This document shows, piece by piece, positions 1 through 5,923 of a stretch of DNA of 8,760 bases. This DNA is from Candidatus Arcticimaribacter sp. GTDB lineage: Bacteria > Bacteroidota > Bacteroidia > Flavobacteriales > Flavobacteriaceae. Within the stretch, counting starts at the first letter, position 1; each line of letters opens with the position of its first letter. The position numbers and the translations under genes are program-made. The stretch is from assembly GCA_011526335.1 (NCBI GenBank), contig WTJB01000110.1:1-8760 (forward strand), given 5' to 3'. Under the pieces are notes generated by a model, which had not been told where the DNA came from, did no database searches, and worked only from the letters and a program-made list of their open reading frames with translations.

Positions 1-677
1 CCTATGCGTTTCATCGGAACACTTTCTTCCATCGTCTTTCTTACCGCTGAAGGAGGGATGCCCAATTTATCTGCTTTTTTATGGTTTAACTCGGCAATCC
101 TTTCGGTATCAAAATAACCCGTAAGGGTTGTATTGACTGTAATGTTATGGGCGGCGACTTCTAGCGATAGGGTTTTGGCCCAAGTGACCAAAGCAGCGCG
201 AATGCTGTTCGATAAAACCAAATAAGAAAGCGGTTCTTTTACCGAAACGGAGGCAATGTTGATGATTCTTCCCCAGCCTTGTTGTTGCATATGGGGTAAG
301 GCTAAAGTAGTCGTATATACCGCACATTTAAAAAGTAAATCAAATGCGTTTTGGTAATCTTCAACCTCTTTTTCTAAAGCTCCTCCGGCCTCAGGTCCTT
401 GGGTATTGTTGACCAAAATGTCGATAGCAGTACGCTCAAAAAAACCCTTTATGATTTTTTGATATGCGTTAAAATCAGAAAAATCCACCACCAAATAGTC
501 GTGTTGTTGCCCCTTGTCTGTAGGAAGGGCTTTTACGATTTCTTTTAACACAGTTTCAGAACGTGCCATCAGGGTTACCGATGCCCCCGAGGCGGCCAAC
601 TGTTCTGCAACAGCACGGCCTATGCCCTTGCTACTTCCCCCTACCAGGGCTTTTTTTCCGGTTAAAGTAATTTCCAT
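1..677 (-). CDS. Divergent SDR-family oxidoreductase, 3-oxoacyl-ACP reductase-like (3' end cut by window edge)
   Basis: The reading frame starts at an ATG at 677 and stays open to the left edge, giving 225 residues; relatives are about 260, so roughly 35 C-terminal residues are missing. A Rossmann nucleotide-binding motif is visible at residues 11-20 (LVGGSSKGIG; the usual Thr is Gly, the glycines are kept). NNTQGP at 90-95 replaces the classical NNAG. The catalytic tetrad Asn-Ser-Tyr-Lys aligns to Leu115, Ser143, Ser156 and Arg160, so only Ser remains. From memory, this pattern fits the 'BKR-like SDR-like' subgroup, which is known to lack a perfect tetrad. The protein probably binds NAD(P), but ordinary ketoreductase activity is doubtful. 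It begins 3 nt after the cupin stop, so it is the third visible gene of a decarboxylase-cupin-SDR operon. The family call is firm; the reaction and substrate are unknown. Confidence 0.88.
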   Translation of the reverse strand, partial: MEITLTGKKALVGGSSKGIGRAVAEQLAASGASVTLMARSETVLKEIVKALPTDKGQQHDYLVVDFSDFNAYQKIIKGFFERTAIDILVNNTQGPEAGGALEKEVEDYQNAFDLLFKCAVYTTTLALPHMQQQGWGRIINIASVSVKEPLSYLVLSNSIRAALVTWAKTLSLEVAAHNITVNTTLTGYFDTERIAELNHKKADKLGIPPSAVRKTMEESVPMKRI

Positions 678-680
678 CGC

Positions 681-992
681 CTATTGATATTCTTTTCGTA
701 CGGGGGTAAAAACATCCATTAAGACACAGTCCGTAAGGGCTTTTCCGGCATGAGGTTGGTTCGATGGAATAACCACCACATCTCCATCGGTATAGGTTTT
801 TGTTTCCGCATTAAGGGTAAAAGAAAATGTCCCTTTTACCACGTGCATCATTTGTTCATGCGGGTGCTGATGAAGGGGAACTTCCGCTCCTTTGTCCACT
901 TCCCAAAACGCCCAGCTCAGCTGATCTCCGTGAATAAACTTACCTTTTAACCCAGGAAAAACTTCCTTACTTTCAAGCTGATTTACATTCAT
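681..992 (-). CDS. Small single-domain cupin, KdgF-like
   Basis: A 103-residue single-domain cupin. The first metal-binding motif is H41-Q-H43-P-H-E-Q47 followed by G54. The second is G70-D-V-V-V-I-P76 with H81. The likely ligand set is therefore His41, His43, Gln47 and His81, with Gln in the usual Glu position. The C-terminal segment IPSNQPH...LMDVFTPVRKEY strongly resembles KdgF-type cupins, which convert unsaturated uronates to their keto forms, but many uncharacterised cupins share this pattern. The decarboxylase neighbour does not suggest uronate metabolism, so the substrate is left open. I chose the ATG at 992. An earlier in-frame ATG at 1064 would add 24 residues unlike any cupin and would overlap the decarboxylase gene by 59 nt. 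With the start at 992 the spacers are 13 nt upstream and 3 nt downstream, as expected within an operon. No signal peptide is present, so the protein is cytoplasmic. Confidence 0.88.
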   Translation of the reverse strand: MNVNQLESKEVFPGLKGKFIHGDQLSWAFWEVDKGAEVPLHQHPHEQMMHVVKGTFSFTLNAETKTYTDGDVVVIPSNQPHAGKALTDCVLMDVFTPVRKEYQ

Positions 993-1005
993 TTTTTTAT
1001 ACAAT

Positions 1006-2445
1006 TTAAAGGAGTTGTTCTGACAATTTTTCTGCTGTAATTTCAATACAATCCAGCAAAGCACTAAGGTGTTTTAGGTCCGTTTTTGGATTAATCAGGA
1101 CGACGCGTAAATAGCGTTTTCCATTCATCATACAGGAGGTGAGATAAAAGGCTTTTTCATTGATTACCGCATAGCGGAGTTTGCGTTGAAATTCATCATC
1201 TTCGCCATAGCGGGTATACCGAAAGCACAGGATGTTACTTTCTGGCGTGTAGGGAGCCTCAAAATGGGGATGCGCTTGCAGCAGTACATAAAAGTCTTGG
1301 GTTAGGGCAAAGCTGTCGTCAATGTACGCCCCGATCGCGGCTTCTCCTTCTAGGGCAAAAGTCCAAAATAATTTTGTGCCTAAAGCCGATTTTGTACACT
1401 CTATGGTATAGGGCATAGAATCCATTCCTACGACTTCATCATCGTGAAACACATACGATCCTTTCTGCTGAAAGGCTCCGGCTTGATGGGTAAAATCTTT
1501 AAATAAAACGGCTGTACACAGTGCGGGAACCCGCATCATTTTATGCGCATCCCAAATGATTGAACTCGCTTTTTCGATGCCTTTAAGATGATGTCGACTT
1601 TTGGGGGCAGCCAAAGCCGCAGCCCCATGGGCACCATCTACATGAAACCACAGCTGATGTTTTGAACAAAAATCACCCATAGCATCTATGGGGTCAAATA
1701 ACCCTGTAGAGGTCGCGCAAGCATTGGCGACAACACACATTATTTTTTTGCCTTCCTTTACTGCTTTTTTGTAAACCTTTTCTAAAGAAGCCATCTGAAG
1801 TACTTCTTTTTCATCTACCTCTACTGGCCAAAAAGCTTGGCTCCCCAAGCCCAATATGGATAGCGCTCTGGCAATAGAATAGTGGGCCGTTTGCGCTCCT
1901 ATAACGATTAAATTCGAGGGATTTCCTTGGGTCCACGCATCGGGGGCTGCGGCAGCGCGTGCAGCGGCTAGTGCCGTAAGGTTTGCAACAGAACCGCCAT
2001 GGGTCAATAGTCCACTCGGACGTCCCGGAAGGAATTTAAAATCATAGGGGTCTTTCTGTTTTTCCCAGCCTACTTTTTCCAGCATCCAATTGATCATAAA
2101 GCCTTCTAATGTTCCCCCTGCAGGGCCCATTTCGTAGAGGGAACTAGGGTTGTTGATGGCCCCGTGAATAAACTCAGGAATCCCCGATAAATCTTGTGGG
2201 ACCGCCACTTGGTGCCCCATATAGTGCGGGTGGTTGAGGTGATTGGTATGGGTGAGGTAGGTAGCCGTAAAGTCCAGTAAATCTTCGGTACTGGCAAAGC
2301 CTTTTTGAAAACGTTTTTTCAGCTTCAGGTCTTGGGCAATGCGCTCGGGGGCTTGTTGGTTTAGGGCAGGAGTATTTCCCTTTTGACTTTCTTCTAAATA
2401 ATGCTCTACTTGTGCTCCAACTTTGCGTATTATCTCTTTCACCAT
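1006..2445 (-). CDS. PLP-dependent group II amino-acid decarboxylase
   Basis: A 479-residue protein of the pyridoxal-dependent decarboxylase family (aromatic-L-amino-acid, glutamate and diaminobutyrate decarboxylases), close to the family's usual length. Visible landmarks: NHPHYMGHQVAVP at 71-83; the cofactor-phosphate loop THGGSVANL at 148-156; His188, which should stack on the PLP ring (QTAHYS); HVDGAHGAA at 268-276, where Asp270 should contact the pyridine nitrogen; and the Schiff-base lysine Lys302 in WDAHKMM. All key residues are present, so it is probably active, removing CO2 from an amino acid to yield an amine. The substrate cannot be decided from sequence. The start is the ATG at 2445, with a -7-like box just upstream. 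An in-frame ATG at 2526 would add 27 low-complexity residues and include that box. This is the first visible gene of the operon with the cupin and the SDR. Confidence 0.92.
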   Translation of the reverse strand: MVKEIIRKVGAQVEHYLEESQKGNTPALNQQAPERIAQDLKLKKRFQKGFASTEDLLDFTATYLTHTNHLNHPHYMGHQVAVPQDLSGIPEFIHGAINNPSSLYEMGPAGGTLEGFMINWMLEKVGWEKQKDPYDFKFLPGRPSGLLTHGGSVANLTALAAARAAAAPDAWTQGNPSNLIVIGAQTAHYSIARALSILGLGSQAFWPVEVDEKEVLQMASLEKVYKKAVKEGKKIMCVVANACATSTGLFDPIDAMGDFCSKHQLWFHVDGAHGAAALAAPKSRHHLKGIEKASSIIWDAHKMMRVPALCTAVLFKDFTHQAGAFQQKGSYVFHDDEVVGMDSMPYTIECTKSALGTKLFWTFALEGEAAIGAYIDDSFALTQDFYVLLQAHPHFEAPYTPESNILCFRYTRYGEDDEFQRKLRYAVINEKAFYLTSCMMNGKRYLRVVLINPKTDLKHLSALLDCIEITAEKLSEQLL

Positions 2446-2578
2446 AGTGTAAATGTATTTTAAATCTTGGGGCAAAAAAAGAAAATCTATCTGCTTTTTT
2501 TTAGTAAAATTGTAGGGTTTAAACATTTAAGCGTGGCTTATCTGAAATTTAGCACACATCAATAGTACAAAGTATATC
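2446..2578. promoter_or_regulatory. Divergent intergenic region between decarboxylase operon and GH13 gene
   Basis: This AT-rich 133-nt spacer must hold the promoters of both divergent units. On the minus strand a -7-like box is visible next to the decarboxylase start. On the plus strand I find no convincing TTG/TAnnTTTG pair ahead of the glucosidase. An 8-bp palindrome GTTTAAAC lies at 2517-2524, but it is too simple to call an operator. Confidence 0.4.
2450..2457 (-). promoter_or_regulatory. Putative -7 promoter element of the decarboxylase operon
   Basis: On the minus strand the sequence reads TACATTTA, matching the Bacteroidota -7 consensus TAnnTTTG except for the last base, and it lies 4 nt before the ATG at 2445. 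A TTTG lies 15 nt further upstream, somewhat closer than the usual 17-23 nt spacing. The leader would be almost absent. The element supports the 2445 start over 2526. Confidence 0.35.
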
Positions 2579-4228
2579 ATGACAAAAACTTGGTGGAAAT
2601 CCTCTATCGTCTATCAAATATATCCCCGTTCATTTAAAGACACGACCGGAAATGGAATAGGCGATCTATATGGAATTATTGAAAAATTAGATTACATACA
2701 ATCTTTAGGGGTCGACATTATCTGGTTGTGTCCTGTTTATGAATCTCCTAATGATGACAACGGCTATGATATTTCAGATTACAGAAAAATAAGTGAGGAA
2801 TTTGGAGGTGATGTCGCTTTTGATCAACTTCTAGCGGAGATGCACAAACGCGGGTTAAAATTGATGATGGACCTGGTGGCCAATCACAGTTCTGACGAGC
2901 ACCCTTGGTTTCAACAAGCCAAAAAGGGGAAAGACAACCCCTATCACGATTATTACATTTGGAAAGCAGGCAGCCCAGATACGCCCCCCAACAATTGGCA
3001 ATCGGTTTTTAATGGCAGTACGTGGGAATGGAATGCCGAAACAGAAGAATACTACCTCCATCTTTATACCCGAAAGCAACCGGACCTGAACTGGGAAAAT
3101 CCTCAGTTGCGAAAAGAAATTTATGCCATTATCGATTTTTGGTTTGCCAAGGGCGTTGATGGTTTCCGTATGGATGTTATCTCTTTGATTTCTAAAAGAA
3201 CGGAATACAAGGATGTTCCAAAAGACATGTCTTTTATTGATGTCATGGAAAAAGTATATGCCAACGGTCCAAAAATTCACACCTACCTTAAAGAAATGAA
3301 CCAAGAGGTGCTTTCTAAATACGATATTGTTACGGTAGGAGAAGGACCAGGGGTCAATTTAGAACATGGCCCTCGCTATGTATCCGATCAAGAGAAAGAG
3401 CTGAATATGGTCTTTCATTTTGATCACCTTACCCTTGATTTTGGTCCTGACGGAAAGTATGATCCTGTTCCTGTAGATTTTATTCGGTTTAAAGCCATTT
3501 TTAGCCAATGGGATGAGGCTCTTGGAACAACAGGTTGGAACAGTATCTTTTTAGGGAACCATGATTTTTCGCGCATTGTTTCTCGCTTCGGGAATGACGG
3601 TGAATACCGTGAAAAATCAGCCAAGTTATTGGCTACGGTATTGATGACCTTAAAAGGCACCCCCTACATTTACCAAGGTGATGAAATAGGAATGACCAAT
3701 GTGTCGCATGACCATATCGATGCTTATGATGACGTAGAAACCCGAAATGCATGGGCAGCGGCAGAAGCCGCAGGAAAAGACATGGATCAATTTTTAAAAG
3801 CGGTCCATTGGCAAAGCCGAGACAATGCCCGTACGCCCTTGCAGTGGAGTGATGCAAAAAACGCAGGGTTTTCTCAGCATACCCCTTGGATTCCGGTCAA
3901 TGAAAACTATGCTCAAATAAACGTAGATGCCGCAGAAAAAGACCCGAATTCTATTTTGCATTACTACCGAAAAATCATCGCATTACGCAAAGCGCATCCT
4001 ACATTAATTTATGGGGAATACAAAGACCTTCTTCCTGCCGATCCTCACTTGTATTGCTATAAACGCTGGGATCAGGAAGCTACTTTTTTGGTGATTCATA
4101 ATTTTAGCGATACGCCAACGAATTGGAAATTAACGGAGGAAAACCATAGCCTTATTCAATCCAATTATTCCGAGGTTTTGGCCACCGAATTATCTCCTTG
4201 GGAAAGTAGAATTTATAGCTTAGACTAA
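2579..4228 (+). CDS. GH13 alpha-glucosidase, oligo-1,6-glucosidase type
   Basis: A 549-residue glycoside hydrolase of family 13, subfamily 31-like, full length and without a signal peptide, so it is cytoplasmic. It should release glucose from the non-reducing end of short alpha-glucosides. All four conserved regions are present: D98-LVANH103; GFRMDV at 195-200 with nucleophile Asp199; Glu255 (VGEG) as acid/base; and FLGNHD at 324-329 with Asp329. Val200 directly after the nucleophile is the residue known from Bacillus oligo-1,6-glucosidase and yeast isomaltase to favour alpha-1,6 bonds; alpha-1,4 enzymes usually carry Ala or Thr. The segment 21-29 (DTTGNGIGD) is the metal-binding loop of this subfamily. 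SRDNARTPLQW at 413-423 is typical. Trehalose-6-phosphate hydrolase is a less likely alternative. The gene has no transporter or regulator beside it, and its 3' end overlaps the convergent acetyltransferase gene by 9 nt. Confidence 0.92.
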   Translation: MTKTWWKSSIVYQIYPRSFKDTTGNGIGDLYGIIEKLDYIQSLGVDIIWLCPVYESPNDDNGYDISDYRKISEEFGGDVAFDQLLAEMHKRGLKLMMDLVANHSSDEHPWFQQAKKGKDNPYHDYYIWKAGSPDTPPNNWQSVFNGSTWEWNAETEEYYLHLYTRKQPDLNWENPQLRKEIYAIIDFWFAKGVDGFRMDVISLISKRTEYKDVPKDMSFIDVMEKVYANGPKIHTYLKEMNQEVLSKYDIVTVGEGPGVNLEHGPRYVSDQEKELNMVFHFDHLTLDFGPDGKYDPVPVDFIRFKAIFSQWDEALGTTGWNSIFLGNHDFSRIVSRFGNDGEYREKSAKLLATVLMTLKGTPYIYQGDEIGMTNVSHDHIDAYDDVETRNAWAAAEAAGKDMDQFLKAVHWQSRDNARTPLQWSDAKNAGFSQHTPWIPVNENYAQINVDAAEKDPNSILHYYRKIIALRKAHPTLIYGEYKDLLPADPHLYCYKRWDQEATFLVIHNFSDTPTNWKLTEENHSLIQSNYSEVLATELSPWESRIYSLD

Positions 4229-4723
4229 AACCTTTTCATAACAGTAAAAGGGGTAGGGGCTTTTTTGGGCAAAATAAACTTCTCCTACCTGTTGGTACTT
4301 TCGCGCTTGATAAAAACGATTGTTTCGTGGGTTTCGGCTAAAGGTATCCAAGCGAACCGATAGGCAGTTGTTTTTCTTTGCCATGGCCTCACCATAGTCC
4401 ATTAATTTTCGCGCAATTCCGTTTCCTTGCTGTGTGGGGTGTACCGCAAGTCGATGCACGTACAATTGTTTTTGATTTGGGGTAAGCCACGCGATATCTG
4501 AATAAAATGCATCCATGTTATAGGAGAACATTACGGTCCCGACTATTTCTCCCGCTTGTTCAAAAACATATACGGTTTTTTCGTGTACGTCTTGGGTTAA
4601 AATAGCCAGATCAGGATAGTGTTCATTCCATTGAAAAATACCCTGCGAAATCATGTGCCGTGCACAGGCTTCGGTAATCTTTTTGATGCGTGTAATGTCT
4701 TGAGGTTCGGCTTTTCGAATCAC
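4220..4723 (-). CDS. GNAT-family N-acetyltransferase
   Basis: A 167-residue single-domain GCN5-related acetyltransferase that should transfer acetyl from acetyl-CoA to an amine; the acceptor is unknown. The acetyl-CoA loop (motif A) is clear at about residues 87-104: strand LYVHRLAVHP followed by Q99-G100-N101-G102-I-A, matching the (Q/R)xxGx(G/A) signature. The C-terminal NRFYQARKYQQVGEVYF (135-151) is the usual motif B helix and strand. The start is GTG at 4723: it begins the typical GNAT opening (MIRKAEPQDI), no in-frame ATG lies between it and the upstream in-frame stop, and a perfect -7 box sits about 30 nt upstream. The gene is a single transcription unit, divergent from the DUF1295 gene and convergent with the glucosidase, whose stop codon lies inside its last codons. 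Confidence 0.88.
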   Translation of the reverse strand: MIRKAEPQDITRIKKITEACARHMISQGIFQWNEHYPDLAILTQDVHEKTVYVFEQAGEIVGTVMFSYNMDAFYSDIAWLTPNQKQLYVHRLAVHPTQQGNGIARKLMDYGEAMAKKNNCLSVRLDTFSRNPRNNRFYQARKYQQVGEVYFAQKSPYPFYCYEKVLV

Positions 4724-4746
4724 GGGTTTATGGAAATATGCTTACC

Positions 4747-4765
4747 TTACTTCAAAAATAAGTAA
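4747..4765. repeat. Short inverted repeat in the GNAT/DUF1295 divergent region
   Basis: TTACTT at 4747-4752 and AAGTAA at 4760-4765 form a perfect 6-bp inverted repeat around a 7-nt AT-rich spacer. The GNAT -7 box overlaps the spacer. It could be an operator, but a repeat this short in AT-rich DNA may be chance. Confidence 0.25.
4753..4760 (-). promoter_or_regulatory. Putative -7 promoter element of the GNAT gene
   Basis: Read on the minus strand it is TATTTTTG, an exact match to the Bacteroidota -7 consensus TAnnTTTG. It leaves a leader of about 20-25 nt before the GTG at 4723. No TTG is seen at the expected -33 distance, which would fall inside the start of the DUF1295 gene. Confidence 0.42.
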
Positions 4766-4767
4766 AG

Positions 4768-5640
4768 ATGAAAGATAACGCATTACGCCTGCTATTTATT
4801 CTTTTTATCCTACTCTTTGTAGGGGGGCTGGTCTATGCGGGAACCCCGGTCTCAAATTCTCCCCTTTTGGCACAAGCAGCCCTACTTATTTTTGGAATAC
4901 AAGTCTTGATGTTTTTACCCTCTTATTGGGCCCAGACCGAGCATTTTTATGATCTTACCGGCGGCCTTACTTATCTTTCTGCCTTAGCTTTTATGGCTTA
5001 TGGGCATCAGCAACTTTACGGGAGTTGGGATTTACGTTCTCTTGTGTTAGTCGTCTTGATTGGGATATGGGCCATCCGATTGAGTAGTTTTTTGTTTACG
5101 CGTGTACAACGCGTGGGGAAAGATGGTCGTTTTGACGAAATCAAAACCTCCTTTACTCGTTTTTTATTGGCTTGGATGTTGCAAGGATTGTGGGTCTTTA
5201 TGTGTACCTATCCTGCATTGATTGCATTGGCTTCTCCCCCAAAAAAGGAAATTATTTTTTTATGCTTAGGTGCTTTGCTTTGGCTTGTAGGTTGGGGGTA
5301 CGAGGTCTTGGCCGATCATCAAAAAACCGCTTTTAACAAAGACCTAAACAATAAAGGTAAATTCATCGATAGTGGACTGTGGGCACAATCGCGTCATCCC
5401 AATTATGTAGGAGAATGGGTTTTGTGGACAGGCATCACCCTTATCGCTCTACCCGTATTTGAGGGACCGCAATGGCTAGCCCTTATCACTCCCTGTTTCG
5501 TTTATGGTTTACTCAACAAAGTAAGCGGGGTGAATTTATTAGAAGAACGCGCTGATCAGAAATGGGGGGATGATCCGGCCTACCAACAATACAAAAAAGA
5601 AACCCCTGTATTTTTCCCAAATTTTTTTAAATCAAATTGA
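4768..5640 (+). CDS. DUF1295 integral membrane protein (steroid-reductase/ICMT-like fold)
   Basis: A 290-residue polytopic inner-membrane protein of the DUF1295 family, related to the C-terminal membrane domain of steroid 5-alpha-reductases and isoprenylcysteine methyltransferases. Several hydrophobic segments are visible, at about 6-24, 34-52, 66-80, 90-110, 130-156, 162-182 and 215-248. Family signatures are TEHFYDLTGGLTYL (57-70), RVGKDGRFDEIK (115-126), LQGLWV (138-143), the C-terminal cofactor motif SRHPNYVGEW (208-217), and SGVNLLEERADQKWG (253-267). By analogy the SRHPNY motif should lie near a nucleotide or SAM site at the membrane face; the true cofactor and substrate are unknown. 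The start ATG at 4768 gives a short charged N-terminus before the first helix. The next gene begins 1 nt after its stop, so the two are surely co-transcribed. Confidence 0.9.
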   Translation: MKDNALRLLFILFILLFVGGLVYAGTPVSNSPLLAQAALLIFGIQVLMFLPSYWAQTEHFYDLTGGLTYLSALAFMAYGHQQLYGSWDLRSLVLVVLIGIWAIRLSSFLFTRVQRVGKDGRFDEIKTSFTRFLLAWMLQGLWVFMCTYPALIALASPPKKEIIFLCLGALLWLVGWGYEVLADHQKTAFNKDLNNKGKFIDSGLWAQSRHPNYVGEWVLWTGITLIALPVFEGPQWLALITPCFVYGLLNKVSGVNLLEERADQKWGDDPAYQQYKKETPVFFPNFFKSN

Positions 5641-5641
5641 C

Positions 5642-5884
5642 ATGACAGAACAAGAATTACAAGAACGCGCAGAAGCCTCTGTAGGCTTCAAAAAACACCT
5701 TTTTACCTATGTATTGATCAATCTAGGCCTCTTTGCGCTAGATTATTTTGACAATGGTCGCATCAATTGGGCCTATTTCCCGCTTTTAGGCTGGGGGGTA
5801 GGACTCTTGTCGCATTATATTCAGATCAGTTCTTTTGGCCTCTTCTCCGTCGAAAAAGAACGTTTACGCCGAAAAAATCGTTAA
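5642..5884 (+). CDS. 2TM-domain small membrane protein
   Basis: An 80-residue protein matching the 2TM domain family common in Flavobacteriia. A short charged helix (residues 3-14, EQELQERAEASV) precedes GFKKHLFTYVLINLGLFALDYF (hydrophobic helix 1, about 19-37). A polar turn rich in Asn and Asp follows, then the second helix WAYFPLLGWGVGLLSHYIQI (about 43-62) with the conserved PLLGWGxGLLxH motif, and a basic tail (ERLRRKNR). The likely topology is a hairpin with both ends cytoplasmic. The role is unknown; in relatives the same domain is often attached to sensor kinases or LytTR regulators. I chose the ATG at 5642. The in-frame ATG at 5570 would overlap the DUF1295 gene by 71 nt and add residues foreign to the family. 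It is separated by 1 nt from the upstream gene, which suggests translational coupling. Confidence 0.88.
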   Translation: MTEQELQERAEASVGFKKHLFTYVLINLGLFALDYFDNGRINWAYFPLLGWGVGLLSHYIQISSFGLFSVEKERLRRKNR

Positions 5885-5907
5885 CCCTTTTTTCGTCAAG
5901 CATTCTT

Positions 5908-5915
5908 TATCTTTA
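5908..5915 (+). promoter_or_regulatory. Putative -7 promoter element of the SOUL gene
   Basis: TATCTTTA differs from the common flavobacterial -7 element TATCTTTG only at the last base. It lies 8 nt before the ATG at 5924, in the 39-nt gap after the 2TM gene. No TTG is visible at the expected -33 position, so the call is tentative. Confidence 0.38.
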
Positions 5916-5923
5916 GCATAAAA

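Noticed and set aside
145..327. 60-codon minus-strand reading frame
   Set aside because: It lies inside the SDR gene in another frame, and its translation has no family features, while the SDR frame is unmistakable.
681..992. Naming the cupin kdgF and the SDR as a uronate (DEH) reductase
   Set aside because: The cupin pattern fits, but the operon carries an amino-acid decarboxylase, no lyase or KDG genes are visible, and the SDR lacks the catalytic Tyr and Lys.
2517..2524. Palindrome GTTTAAAC as a regulator operator
   Set aside because: An 8-bp AT-rich palindrome is expected by chance, and no regulator gene or second copy is present.
2446..2526. Upstream in-frame ATG (2526) for the decarboxylase
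   Set aside because: The 27 extra residues are lysine- and aromatic-rich, unlike the family, and would cover the -7-like box.
4231..4251. Hairpin CCTTTT/AAAAGG as a terminator between the convergent genes
   Set aside because: The stem is AT-rich with a 9-nt loop and lies within the acetyltransferase coding end; on the plus strand the next T-run is 9 nt away. Too weak to call.
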